Source: Sphaerotilus sulfidivorans (GTDB lineage: Bacteria > Pseudomonadota > Gammaproteobacteria > Burkholderiales > Burkholderiaceae_C). From it: DNA of 64,000 nt. Shown here piece after piece: positions 34,862 to 45,474 of this stretch. Within the stretch, counting starts at the first letter, position 1. Each line of letters opens with the position of its first letter. The notes under the pieces were generated by a model that saw only the letters and a program-made list of their open reading frames with translations, ran no database searches and was not told the origin of the DNA. The stretch is taken from contig NZ_JACCPY010000007.1 of the NCBI RefSeq assembly GCF_013426975.1, positions 107,711 to 171,710 of the forward strand, written 5' to 3'. The position numbers and the translations under genes are program-made.

Positions 34862-35613
34862 TGAGCGCGGCCGACATCGACAGCCCGCGCCTGCGCAGCG
34901 AGCGCGAGCGCCTCTTCGGCCCCGGCGAGAACGGTCAGGTGCGTGCGCTGGTGCTGGCGCTGGCCCGGCCGGCCGACTGGGAGGTGCTGGGTCGGGTCTG
35001 GAAGGGCGTGCAGGACGAGCTGGGCTGGCCGGCGCCGGGCATCGCCGTCTCGGGCACCGACGCCTGCCAGCTCTGGTTCTCGCTGGCCGATCCGCTGCCG
35101 CCCGCGCAGGCCCATGCGCTGCTCGAGCGGCTGCGCCTGCGCTATCTGGCCGAGGTGCCGGCGCACCGGGTCGAGCTGATTCCCTCGGCCGACGGCGAGC
35201 GCCAGGTGCCGCGCATTCCGGCCGCGCTCGGCGAGGAGGCCTGGTCGGCCTATGTCGCGCCCGACCTCGCGCCGGTCTTCGCCGAGACGCCGTGGCTGGA
35301 CGTGCCGCCGCGCGCCGAGGGCCAGGCCGAGCTGCTGTCGCGCCTGCGCCCGATCAGCGCGGCCGAATGCGCCGTGCTGCTGCCCGAGGTGGCCGCGCGC
35401 GCTGAAGCTTCAGCGCGCGCGGCCGCAGCTGCATCCGCACCCGCCGCTGCGCCCGCCAGCGTCTTCACCGATCCGCAGGCCTTCCTGCTGCAGGTCATGA
35501 ACGACGAGCGGGTCGAGATGGCGCTGCGCATCGAGGCGGCCAAGGCGCTGCTGGGCGCCTCGCCGGCCCGAGCGACGCCGCGCAGGAAGAGTGCTGCGCC
35601 CGAGGCGGGCTGA
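34861..35613 (+). CDS. Conserved hypothetical protein
   Basis: 250 residues, soluble. The N-terminal two thirds look globular (VRALVLALARPADWEVLGRVWKG, GTDACQLWFSLADPL, YLAEVPAHRVELIPS). An Ala-rich linker is followed by a short C-terminal helix pair (FLLQVMNDERVEMALRIEAAKALL). No domain is recognised. Translational coupling to the aldo/keto reductase by TGATG overlap is the only functional hint. Confidence 0.8.
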   Translation: MSAADIDSPRLRSERERLFGPGENGQVRALVLALARPADWEVLGRVWKGVQDELGWPAPGIAVSGTDACQLWFSLADPLPPAQAHALLERLRLRYLAEVPAHRVELIPSADGERQVPRIPAALGEEAWSAYVAPDLAPVFAETPWLDVPPRAEGQAELLSRLRPISAAECAVLLPEVAARAEASARAAAAASAPAAAPASVFTDPQAFLLQVMNDERVEMALRIEAAKALLGASPARATPRRKSAAPEAG

Positions 35614-35630
35614 GCCGCCCGCCGGACGCG

Positions 35631-37244
<1,614 letters not shown>

Positions 37245-37346
37245 GGCGGTGAGGAAGAACGGCGCGGTTCGGGTGCGCTGCAAGCGCGAACCCGCGATTG
37301 TCGCCTGTGGCGCTGTCGTGTGTCGCTCAATTGCCCGGGGCGGACC

Positions 37347-37898
37347 TCAGCCCGCCTGCCCGCGCTGCCAGAGCTGCGGCGTGAGCTCGACGCTGGCCTT
37401 GTCGCCGGCCAGCAGCAGGTGGCCGTCCTGGATCGTCGCGCCCAGGCGCATCGTGCGCTCGACCAGCGGCAGCAGCGCCTCGCACTCGTCTTCCGGCAGG
37501 TACCAGATGGTGAGCTTCGACAGCCTGGCCAGCGCCGTGGCGTTGTCCTGGCGCCAGGCCTCGGCCTTGCGGCCGCCGTAGGTGTAGAGCACCACCTCGT
37601 CGGAGCGGCCGCTGGCCTTGCGCAGCAGGCGCTCGTCGGGCAGGCCGACCTGCAGCCACAGCTGGATCGAGCCGGTATCGTCGAGATGCCAGAAGTCGGG
37701 CTCGTCCTCGGTGGAGATGCCGCCGGCCGGAGTCAGGCGCTCGTCGGCGTGCATCGCGAAGGCGACCAGGCGCACCATCAGGCGCTCCTCGGTCTCGGAG
37801 GGGTGCCGCGCCAGCGTCAGGCTGTGGTCGGCATAGTGGTGACGATCCATGTCGGCGATCGACAGGTCGGCTTTGTGGACGGTGGAGCGAATGGCCAT
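37347..37898 (-). CDS. yaeQ: YaeQ family protein
   Basis: 183 residues with the family hallmarks MAIRSTVHKADLSIADMDRHHY, LTLARHPSETEERLMVRL, LWLQVGLPDERLLRKASGR and LTIWYLPEDE. The fold is PD-(D/E)xK-like. Its role is poorly known; E. coli YaeQ was linked to suppression of a haemolysin antiterminator (RfaH) defect. It is transcribed toward prfC. Confidence 0.92.
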   Translation of the reverse strand: MAIRSTVHKADLSIADMDRHHYADHSLTLARHPSETEERLMVRLVAFAMHADERLTPAGGISTEDEPDFWHLDDTGSIQLWLQVGLPDERLLRKASGRSDEVVLYTYGGRKAEAWRQDNATALARLSKLTIWYLPEDECEALLPLVERTMRLGATIQDGHLLLAGDKASVELTPQLWQRGQAG

Positions 37899-37984
37899 CG
37901 GTCGATTCTAGGTCTGCAGGACCGCGGTCAGGCCGGCGCGCCACCCGCTACGATGCGGTATCCCCACCGATGGAGATCCTTCCG

Positions 37985-38287
37985 ATGATTCTCGAAGTTG
38001 CCGACATCCGCATCCAGCCGGGCCGCCAGGCCGAATTCGACGCCGCGATCCAGCATGGCGTGAACACCGTCATCAGCCAGGCCAAGGGCTTCGCCGGCTT
38101 CAAGGTGAACAAGGGCATCGAGTCGCCCGAGCGCTACCTGCTGATGATCTGGTGGGAGACGCTGGAGAACCATACGGTCGACTTCCGCGAGTCGCCGGCC
38201 TTCCTGGAATGGCGCGGCATCGTCGGCCCGTTCTTCGCGCAGCCGCCGCAGGTCGAGCACTTCGAGCTGCTGGCCAGGTCGGCCTGA
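37985..38287 (+). CDS. Antibiotic biosynthesis monooxygenase (ABM) family protein
   Basis: 100 residues, ferredoxin-like ABM fold: MILEVADIRIQPGRQAEFDA, GFAGFKVNKGIESPERYLLM, WETLENHTVDFRESPAF, then a conserved C-terminal strand. Such small dimers include heme-degrading and quinol monooxygenases; substrate unknown. ATG 37985 has ggag upstream and is preferred to the in-frame ATG at 37970. Divergent from yaeQ; the gene ends at a strong hairpin. Confidence 0.85.
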   Translation: MILEVADIRIQPGRQAEFDAAIQHGVNTVISQAKGFAGFKVNKGIESPERYLLMIWWETLENHTVDFRESPAFLEWRGIVGPFFAQPPQVEHFELLARSA

Positions 38288-38316
38288 GCCCGGGTCGCAC
38301 GATCGACCCGCCAAGA

Positions 38317-38350
38317 AGGAAGGGCCTGCCATTCCTGGCAGGCCCTTCCT
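38317..38350. terminator. Bidirectional terminator hairpin between ABM gene and pckG
   Basis: A perfect 15-bp stem, aggaagggcctgcca with tggcaggcccttcct, and a 4-nt loop lie between two convergent genes. The T tract is weak on both sides (ttctt on the minus strand). Confidence 0.8.
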
Positions 38351-38402
38351 GGCGGTCTGTCTCCTCCGCCTCTCTCTTGTGTGTCGGAGGCGGCGGCGGC
38401 GA

Positions 38403-40283
38403 TCAGGCCTCGAGCTGGGCGAGGATCTTCTCGCGGGTGGCCTTCAGCTCGACCGGCAGGTGGTAGGCCAGCTGCTCGAACAGCTCGCCGTGCAGCTTCA
38501 TTTCCTGCACCCAGGCGTCGCGGTCGATGCTGATGACGCTCTGGAACTGGGCTTCGCTGAAGTCCAGTCCCGACCAGTTCAGGTCACGGTAGTTCGGGCT
38601 GACGCCGAAGATATGCTCGCTGCCGGCGCCGGCGGTGCCGTCGATGCGGCCCAGCATCCACTGCAGCACGCGGGCGTTGTCGCCGTAGCCCGGCCAGACG
38701 AACTTGCCGTCGGCGCCCTTGCGGAACCAGTTGACGCAGAAGATCGCCGGCAGCTTGGCGCCTTCGGCCTGCAGCCTGGCGCCCACGTTCAGCCAGTGCT
38801 GGAAGTAGTCGCTCATGTTGTAGCCGGCGAAGGGCAGCATCGCGAACGGATCGCGGCGCACCACGCCCTGCGCGCCGAAGGCGGCAGCGGTGGTTTCCGA
38901 GCCCATCGTTGCGGCCATGTAGACGCCCTCCACCCAGTCGCGCGCCTCGGTGGCCAGCGGCACGGTGGTCGAGCGGCGGCCACCGAAGATGAAGGCGTCG
39001 ATCGCCACGCCGGCCGGATCGTCCCAGGCCGGGTCCAGCGCCGGGTTGTTGGTCGCGGCGATGGTGAAGCGGGCGTTCGGGTGAGCGGCCGGGCGCAGCT
39101 TGCCGTCGGGCAGGCGGGCGGTCTCGGGCGTCCAGTCCTTGCCCTGCCAGTCGACCAGGTGCGAGGGCAGCTCGTCGGTCATGCCTTCCCACCAGACGTC
39201 GCCGTCATCGGTCAGCGCGACGTTCGTGAAGATGACGTCCTTGTCCAGCGACGCCATGCAGTTCGGGTTGGTCTTGAAGTTCGTGCCCGGGGCGACGCCG
39301 AAGTAGCCGGCTTCCGGGTTGATCGCGCGCAGCTTGCCGTCGACCGGCTTGATCCAGGCGATGTCGTCGCCGATCGTGGTGACCTTCCAGTCGCCCAGCG
39401 CCGCCGGCGGGATCAGCATCGCGAAGTTGGTCTTGCCGCAGGCCGACGGGAAGGCGGCGGCGACATGGCTCTTCTTGCCTTCCGGCGAGGTCACGCCCAG
39501 GATCAGCATGTGCTCGGCCAGCCAGCCCTGGTCGCGACCCATCGTGGAGGCGATGCGCAGCGCGAAGCACTTCTTGCCCAGCAGCGCGTTGCCGCCGTAG
39601 CCCGAGCCGTAGGACCAGATTTCCTGGGTCTCGGGATAGTGGACGATGTACTTGGTCTTCGGGTTGCACGGCCAGCTGGTCGTGTCCTTCTGGCCTTCGG
39701 CCAGCGGGGCGCCCACGGTGTGCACGCACGGCACGAACGCGCCGTCGGTGCCCAGCACGTCATAGACGGCCTTGCCCATGCGGGTCATCAGCTTCATGTT
39801 GACCGCGACATAGGCGCTGTCCGACAGCTCGATGCCGATGTGGGCGATCGGCGAGCCCAGCGGGCCCATCGAGAACGGCACGACATACATCGTGCGGCCC
39901 TTCATGCAGCCCTTGAACAGCGCGTTCTCGCCGGTCTGCAGCAGGCTGCGCATCTCGGCCGGGGCCATCCAGTTGTTGGTCGGGCCGGCTTCTTCCTTGG
40001 TGGCCGAGCAGATGTAGGTGCGGTCCTCGACGCGCGCCACGTCCGACGGATCGGTCCAGGCCAGGTAGCTGTTGGCACGCTTGGCCGGGTTGAGTTTCTT
40101 GAAGGAACCGGCGTCAACCAGCAGCTGGCACAGGCGGTCGTACTCTTCCTGCGAGCCGTCGCACCAGTAGATGGCGTCCGGCTGGGTCAGGGCGGCCACT
40201 TCGGCGACCCAGGCGATCAGCTTGGCGTTCTTGACGTAGGCGGGTGCGTTCACAGTGACGCCGGCCATCAGCGGTTGGTTCAT
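38403..40283 (-). CDS. pckG: GTP-dependent phosphoenolpyruvate carboxykinase
   Basis: 626 residues; interconverts oxaloacetate and phosphoenolpyruvate using GTP (gluconeogenesis). The family signature [13 protein letters not shown] contains the P-loop and hyper-reactive Cys. Also visible are [32 protein letters not shown] (guanine and active-site region) and [25 protein letters not shown] is the normal start, with aggag upstream on the minus strand. Its leader contains an inverted repeat followed by a T run that may be regulatory. Confidence 0.97.
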   Translation of the reverse strand: MNQPLMAGVTVNAPAYVKNAKLIAWVAEVAALTQPDAIYWCDGSQEEYDRLCQLLVDAGSFKKLNPAKRANSYLAWTDPSDVARVEDRTYICSATKEEAGPTNNWMAPAEMRSLLQTGENALFKGCMKGRTMYVVPFSMGPLGSPIAHIGIELSDSAYVAVNMKLMTRMGKAVYDVLGTDGAFVPCVHTVGAPLAEGQKDTTSWPCNPKTKYIVHYPETQEIWSYGSGYGGNALLGKKCFALRIASTMGRDQGWLAEHMLILGVTSPEGKKSHVAAAFPSACGKTNFAMLIPPAALGDWKVTTIGDDIAWIKPVDGKLRAINPEAGYFGVAPGTNFKTNPNCMASLDKDVIFTNVALTDDGDVWWEGMTDELPSHLVDWQGKDWTPETARLPDGKLRPAAHPNARFTIAATNNPALDPAWDDPAGVAIDAFIFGGRRSTTVPLATEARDWVEGVYMAATMGSETTAAAFGAQGVVRRDPFAMLPFAGYNMSDYFQHWLNVGARLQAEGAKLPAIFCVNWFRKGADGKFVWPGYGDNARVLQWMLGRIDGTAGAGSEHIFGVSPNYRDLNWSGLDFSEAQFQSVISIDRDAWVQEMKLHGELFEQLAYHLPVELKATREKILAQLEA

Positions 40284-40301
40284 CGGAAGGGCTCCTAGGT
40301 T

Positions 40302-40362
40302 GAAAAAGGCATCTCGAAAGCCGATCGCGGACGCGCTGTCCTACGTGGTTTTCGGGATGCCT
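40302..40362 (-). promoter_or_regulatory. Hairpin plus T-run in the pckG leader (possible attenuator)
   Basis: On the minus strand, aggcatcccgaaa and tttcgagatgcct (13-bp arms, one G-T pair) enclose about 30 nt. They are followed at once by five T residues, then by caacc and the Shine-Dalgarno of pckG. This is the layout of an intrinsic terminator inside a 5' leader. No known riboswitch fold was recognised. Confidence 0.45.
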
Positions 40363-40538
40363 CCCGCGGGGCAGTGTAGGGGTGGGGGTCTGTCCATTAC
40401 AGCCGGGTTACATGCGTTTTTTGCATGACCTTGTGCTGTCCAGAACCTAGAAGGGGGTGAAATGTCCTGCTTTGTGAATTTCGACCCGCAGCCGCGGGGG
40501 CAGGACAATCACGGCTTTTGCATGGAAGGAAGACGCGA

Positions 40539-41441
40539 GTGTTCAAGAACCTGACGGTGTTCCGCATCGGCCCGGACTGGGCCGCCGATCTGCTGCAGGC
40601 CGAGGCGGCGCTGGACAAGGACCGCTTCGTCGAATGCGGCGCGACGCAGCAGCAGTCGGCCGGCTGGGTGGCGCCGCGCGGCCCGGCCGAGGCGCCGCTG
40701 CTGGAGTCGATCGCCGGCCAGTGGCTGATGCGGCTGATGGTCGAGCAGCGGGTGGTGCCCGGCGCGGTGGTCAAGCGCCGCACCGACGAGATCGCCGACC
40801 AGCTCGAGCAGTCCACCGGCCGCCGCCCGGGCCGCAAGCAGACCAAGGAGCTCAAGGAGCAGGCGCTGCTGGAGCTGCTGCCGCAGGCCTTCACCAAGCG
40901 CGCCAGCATCGGTGTCTGGCTGTCGCCGACCGACCGCTGGCTGATCGTCGACACCGGCAGCGCCACCCGCGCCGACGAGGTGGTCACGCTGCTGGTCAAG
41001 GCGCTGCCGGGTCTGTCGGTGCAGGCGCTGCACACGAACGAGTCGCCGGCGGCGGTGATGTCCGACTGGCTGCTGAGCGGCGAGCCGGCCGCCGACTTCA
41101 CGGTCGACCGCGAGTGCGAGCTCAAGACGCCCGACGAGATGAAGTCGGTGGTGCGCTACGCCCGCCATCCGCTCGACATCGAGGAGGTGCGCGAGCACAT
41201 CCGCCAGGGCAAGGTGCCGACCCGGCTGGCGCTGACCTGGAACGCGCGCATTGCCTTCATGCTGACCGATCTGCTGCAGATCCGCCGCATCGAGTTCCTC
41301 GATGGTGTGTTCGAGGACGACGCCAGCGTGTCGAAGGAGGAGCGCTTCGACGCCGATGCGGCGATCGCCACCGCCGAGCTGCGCCGGTTGCTGCCCGCCC
41401 TGGTCGAGGCGCTGGGCGGCGAGCATCTGCCGGCGTCCTGA
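40539..41441 (+). CDS. rdgC: Recombination-associated protein RdgC
   Basis: 300-residue nucleoid-associated DNA-binding ring protein that modulates RecA. Family segments: MFKNLTVFRIGPDW, FVECGATQQQSAGWVAPRG, GRRPGRKQTKELKEQALLELLPQAF, WLIVDTGS and TLVKALPGLSVQAL-like LLVKALPGLSVQAL. The GTG at 40539, with aggaag upstream, gives the conserved MFKNL start; a longer in-frame ATG start adds seven residues not seen in the family. Confidence 0.94.
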   Translation: MFKNLTVFRIGPDWAADLLQAEAALDKDRFVECGATQQQSAGWVAPRGPAEAPLLESIAGQWLMRLMVEQRVVPGAVVKRRTDEIADQLEQSTGRRPGRKQTKELKEQALLELLPQAFTKRASIGVWLSPTDRWLIVDTGSATRADEVVTLLVKALPGLSVQALHTNESPAAVMSDWLLSGEPAADFTVDRECELKTPDEMKSVVRYARHPLDIEEVREHIRQGKVPTRLALTWNARIAFMLTDLLQIRRIEFLDGVFEDDASVSKEERFDADAAIATAELRRLLPALVEALGGEHLPAS

Positions 41442-41627
41442 TCCGAGGTCGGGGTGGGATGCGCGAATGCATGTCAAAAGGCCCCGATTCCTGTGGATTC
41501 CTCTGGAACTTCAGCGTTTTTGGGGGAATGGCCCACAAATGTTGCGGTCAGTTGCAACAGGAATCGACAAAAGGGGTCGGAGTCCGCAGGCAGCGCTAGA
41601 CTGAATTGCCAGATCAGGGTGGATCCG

Positions 41628-41951
41628 ATGTCCTTGCACAGGAAACCGAAGACCCAGCAGGCTTTCCTGCTGGAGGCCATGCAGCGCATGGGAATGGATG
41701 CCGACCAGTTCGCGCGGCGCCTGGGCGCGTCGCGGCGTCGGCTCGACGACTGGCTGCGTGCACCGGGCGAATCCGGCTATGTCGAGCTTGACCCTGTGAT
41801 CTGGACCTTCGTGCGCGAGATTCTCGAGCGCCTCGACGAGCGCGACACCGTGCGTGATGCACTGCTGCCGAACGATCCGCCGACGGCGGCGCTGTCCGCG
41901 CCGATCCACGCCGCCACCCCGATCGTGCCGACGACGACCTGGCTGACCTGA
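41628..41951 (+). CDS. Small helix-turn-helix-like protein
   Basis: 107 residues. The N-terminal part (AFLLEAMQRMGMDADQFARRLGASRRRLDDWLRAP, shown here in pieces: DADQFARRLGASRRRLDDWL) has the spacing of a Xre/Cro-like helix-turn-helix. The second half is a helix (VIWTFVREILERLDERD) and a low-complexity tail. Probably a DNA-binding protein; targets unknown. Its upstream 186-bp gap contains no further ORF. Convergent with rsmE, 6 bp apart. Confidence 0.7.
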   Translation: MSLHRKPKTQQAFLLEAMQRMGMDADQFARRLGASRRRLDDWLRAPGESGYVELDPVIWTFVREILERLDERDTVRDALLPNDPPTAALSAPIHAATPIVPTTTWLT

Positions 41952-41957
41952 TCCGGC

Positions 41958-42707
41958 TCAGGCTCCCAGGCGCTCCTGCAGGCCCAGCGCGGCCAGCACC
42001 GCCAGCGGCGCGGTCTCCGAGCGCAGCACCCGGGCGCCGAGGCTGACCGCCACCGCACCGGCCGCGCGCGCGGCCGCCTCCTCGGCCGGCGACAGCCCGC
42101 CCTCCGGCCCGCTGATCACCCGAACCCGGCCGCCTGTGCGCAGCGCGGTGGCCCGCTCGGCCAGCGGTCGTGCCTCGCCCAGACTCAGCAGCCACAGCGG
42201 CGCTCCGGTGTCGGCCTTGGCCTCACCCAGCGCCTGCGCCAGCGTGCGCACCGGCGCGATGAGCGGCACGCGGGTGCGGCCGCACTGCTCGGCCGCGGCG
42301 CGGGCCACGCCCTGCCAGTGCTCGCGCCGGCGCTCGGCACGTTCGCCCGACAGCCGCAGCACCGAGCGCTCGCACACCAGCGGCTCGATCGCCGCCACGC
42401 CCAGCTCGGTGGCCTTCTCGACCAGCCAGTCGAAGCGGTCGTTGGCCGGCATGCCTGCCAGCAGCACGATGTCGAGCGGCAGCTCGCGGTCGACCGGGTC
42501 ATGCGCGCCGATGCGCACCTCGACCGACTGCCGGCCCATCGCCAGGATCTCCGCCGACCATTCGCCGCCACGGCCGTCGAACAGCGTGATCGTCTCGCCG
42601 GGCTGCATGCGCAGCACCTGGACGTGGCGGGCCGGGCCGGGCGGCAGCGCGATCTCGGCGCCGGTGCTCAGTGCGGTGTCGGTCTCGATGTGCAGGCGTG
42701 CGGGCAT
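41958..42707 (-). CDS. rsmE: 16S rRNA (uracil(1498)-N(3))-methyltransferase
   Basis: 249 residues, SPOUT-class rRNA methyltransferase. The RsmE pattern is clear: RHVQVLRMQPGETITLFDGRG, the DWLVEKATELGV helix, the EQCGRTRVP segment, and the knot signature ISGPEGGLSPAEE and SLGARVLRSETAPLAVLAAL. Start at 42707. hldE C-domain lies 54 bp upstream on the same strand. Confidence 0.95.
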   Translation of the reverse strand: MPARLHIETDTALSTGAEIALPPGPARHVQVLRMQPGETITLFDGRGGEWSAEILAMGRQSVEVRIGAHDPVDRELPLDIVLLAGMPANDRFDWLVEKATELGVAAIEPLVCERSVLRLSGERAERRREHWQGVARAAAEQCGRTRVPLIAPVRTLAQALGEAKADTGAPLWLLSLGEARPLAERATALRTGGRVRVISGPEGGLSPAEEAAARAAGAVAVSLGARVLRSETAPLAVLAALGLQERLGA

Positions 42708-42761
42708 GGGGCGGGCAAAAGGGAAAGAAAAGCAGAAGGAGAAAGGGCGAACCGGGCCGGC

Positions 42762-43241
42762 TCAGGCGCGGATGCGCCGTACCAGCGCGGTGGTCGAGTA
42801 GCCGTCGACGAAGGAGATCGCGCGGGCGTCGCCGCCCCAGCTGCGCACCAAGCGGGTTTCCTCGAGCGTCTCGATGTCGTAGTCGCCGCCCTTCACATAG
42901 AGATCAGGACGGATCTCGGTCAGCAGCTCGCACGGCGTCTGCTCGTCGAACAGCACCACCAGCGAGACGCTCTCGAGCGCGGCCAGCAGGCAGGCGCGGT
43001 CGGCCTCTGCATTGAGCGGGCGGTCCGGCCCCTTGCCGAGCTTGCGCGCCGAGGCGTCGCTGTTGAGCCCGAGCACCAGGCTGGCGCCCATTGCGCGCGC
43101 CTGCGCAAGATAGGTCGCATGACCGCGGTGCAGGATGTCGAAGACCCCGTTGGTGAAGACCATCGGGCGGGGCAGGGCTGCCAGCCGCGCCGGCAGGTCG
43201 CGGCGCAGGCAGAGCTTGTCGAGAAAGGCGGGCGGCGTCAT
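42762..43241 (-). CDS. rfaE2: D-glycero-beta-D-manno-heptose 1-phosphate adenylyltransferase (HldE C-terminal domain / RfaE2)
   Basis: 159 residues. A nucleotidyltransferase fold with FTNGVFDILHRGHATYL (HxGH-type motif), GLNSDASARKLGKGPDRPL and PDLYVKGGDY. It corresponds to the adenylyltransferase half of HldE, making ADP-heptose for lipopolysaccharide core; the kinase half is not in this window, as is usual where the two activities are separate genes. MTPPAF at 43241 gives the expected length. Confidence 0.93.
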   Translation of the reverse strand: MTPPAFLDKLCLRRDLPARLAALPRPMVFTNGVFDILHRGHATYLAQARAMGASLVLGLNSDASARKLGKGPDRPLNAEADRACLLAALESVSLVVLFDEQTPCELLTEIRPDLYVKGGDYDIETLEETRLVRSWGGDARAISFVDGYSTTALVRRIRA

Positions 43242-43284
43242 GGGGCGCGATTGTCGCCGCTCGGGCGCCCGGTGTGCGTGCGGG

Positions 43285-44811
43285 TCAGCGGCCGGGCAGC
43301 GCCCGGCGCAGCTGGATCGCCTCGGCGACATGGATCACGCCGAGCGTGTCGGCCTCGGCCAGATCGGCGATGGTGCGTGCCACCCGCAGCACCCGGTGCA
43401 GGCTGCGGCCCGACCAGCCCAGCCGGCTGGCGGCGGTGTTGAGAAAGCGCGTCGCCTCGGGCTCGGCGCGCACCTGCTCGTTGAGCTGGCCGGCTTCCAG
43501 CTCGGCATTGCTGCCGCCCTGGCGGGCCTGCTGGCGCCGGCGCGCCTCGGCCACCCGCTCGGCCACCGCCCGGCTGGGCTCGCCGTCGGGCGCGCCGGTC
43601 AGCTCCTCGGGCGGGATGGCCAGCACCTCGACACGCAGGTCGATGCGGTCGAGCAGCGGCCCCGACAGCTTGTTCTGGTAGCGCTGCACCGCCTCGGGCG
43701 TGCAGCGGCAGGGCTTGGCGGTCGAGCCGAGCATGCCGCAGGGACAAGGGTTCATCGCGGCGACAAGCTGGCAGCGCGCCGGGAACTCGGCCTGCTGCGC
43801 CGCGCGCGAGATGGTGATGCGGCCGTTCTCGAGCGGCTCGCGCAGCGCCTCGAGCGCGCCGCGCGGGAATTCGGGCAGCTCGTCCAGGAACAGGATGCCA
43901 TGATGCGCCAGGGAAATCTCGCCGGGTCGCGGCGGCGAGCCGCCCCCCACCAGCGCGACCGACGAGGCGCTGTGGTGCGGCGAGCGCAGCACCCGCCGCG
44001 CCCAGTCGGCCGGCTCGAAGCGCCCGGCCAGGCTCAGCACCGCGGCCGACTCCAGCGCTTCTTCTTCGGACAGCGGCGGCAGCAGCCCGGCCAGGCGCTG
44101 CGCCAGCATCGACTTGCCGGTGCCGGGCGGTCCGACCAGCAGCAGCGAATGCCGCCCGGCCGCGGCGATCTCGAGCGCGCGCTTGGCCGCGGCCTGGCCG
44201 CGCACGTCCTGCAGGTCGGGCAGGCCGGCGCCCTCGCGCACCTCGACCGGGCGCGGCCGCGGCAGCACCGGGGTGGGTGGATCGCCCGGCTCGACCGGCT
44301 GCAGCGCCTCGACGATCTCGTCGAGGTGGTCGGCGCAGCGCAGCGCCAGGCCGGGGACCAGCGCAGCCTCCTCGGCGCTGCGCCGCGGCAGCACCAGGGT
44401 GCGGCCGCGCCCGCTGCGCTGCAGCGCCAGCGCCATCGGCAGCGCGCCGCGCACCGGGCGCAGGTCGCCCGCCAGCGAGAGTTCGCCGGCGAACTCCAGC
44501 CCGTCGAGCGCCGCCGCGTCGATGTGGCCAGCCGCGGCCAGGATGCCCAGCGCGATCGGCAGGTCGAAGCGACCGCCCTCCTTGGGCAGATCGGCCGGCG
44601 CGAGATTGACGGTGATGCGCCGGTTGTGCGGGAAGTCCAGCCCGCTGTGCTGCATCGCCGCGCGCACCCGCTCGCGTGCTTCCTTGACCTCGGTGTCGGC
44701 CAGGCCGACCAGCGTGAACGAGGGCAGGCCGTTGGCGAGGTGGACCTCGACCGTGACTTCGGGGGCCTGCAGCCCGAGCAGGGCGCGGCTGTGGACGATG
44801 GCAAGCGACAT
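43285..44811 (-). CDS. comM: YifB/ComM-type Mg-chelatase-like AAA+ ATPase
   Basis: 508 residues. The Lon-like N-terminal domain (MSLAIVHSRALLGLQAPEV, LVGLADTEVKEARERVRAA) is followed by Walker A GPPGTGKSMLAQRL, Walker B ILFLDELPEF and the Cys-rich NPCPCGMLGSTAKPCRC. ComM acts as a helicase promoting branch migration during natural transformation. Upstream lies the 302-bp gap 44812-45113 holding the glnK promoter. Confidence 0.95.
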   Translation of the reverse strand: MSLAIVHSRALLGLQAPEVTVEVHLANGLPSFTLVGLADTEVKEARERVRAAMQHSGLDFPHNRRITVNLAPADLPKEGGRFDLPIALGILAAAGHIDAAALDGLEFAGELSLAGDLRPVRGALPMALALQRSGRGRTLVLPRRSAEEAALVPGLALRCADHLDEIVEALQPVEPGDPPTPVLPRPRPVEVREGAGLPDLQDVRGQAAAKRALEIAAAGRHSLLLVGPPGTGKSMLAQRLAGLLPPLSEEEALESAAVLSLAGRFEPADWARRVLRSPHHSASSVALVGGGSPPRPGEISLAHHGILFLDELPEFPRGALEALREPLENGRITISRAAQQAEFPARCQLVAAMNPCPCGMLGSTAKPCRCTPEAVQRYQNKLSGPLLDRIDLRVEVLAIPPEELTGAPDGEPSRAVAERVAEARRRQQARQGGSNAELEAGQLNEQVRAEPEATRFLNTAASRLGWSGRSLHRVLRVARTIADLAEADTLGVIHVAEAIQLRRALPGR

Positions 44812-45008
44812 GGTGGTGCGCGGCAGCAGGTGTCTGTGCGCGGACGGTGCACCGGCCGCGGGCCTGTGCGGATTGTGCGAAGCGCATCACGGGCTGCATC
44901 TCGCCCCGATGGGGGTGTGGAACCAGCTTGGTGCATTTCCATGGCACCGAAATGGGTCGACATGCCGGCTCGTGTGGCATCGCGGGCCGGTCCGGGGCGT
45001 GGTCCTGA

Positions 45009-45452
<444 letters not shown>

Positions 45453-45474
45453 TCAACCGCCCGACGAGACAACC

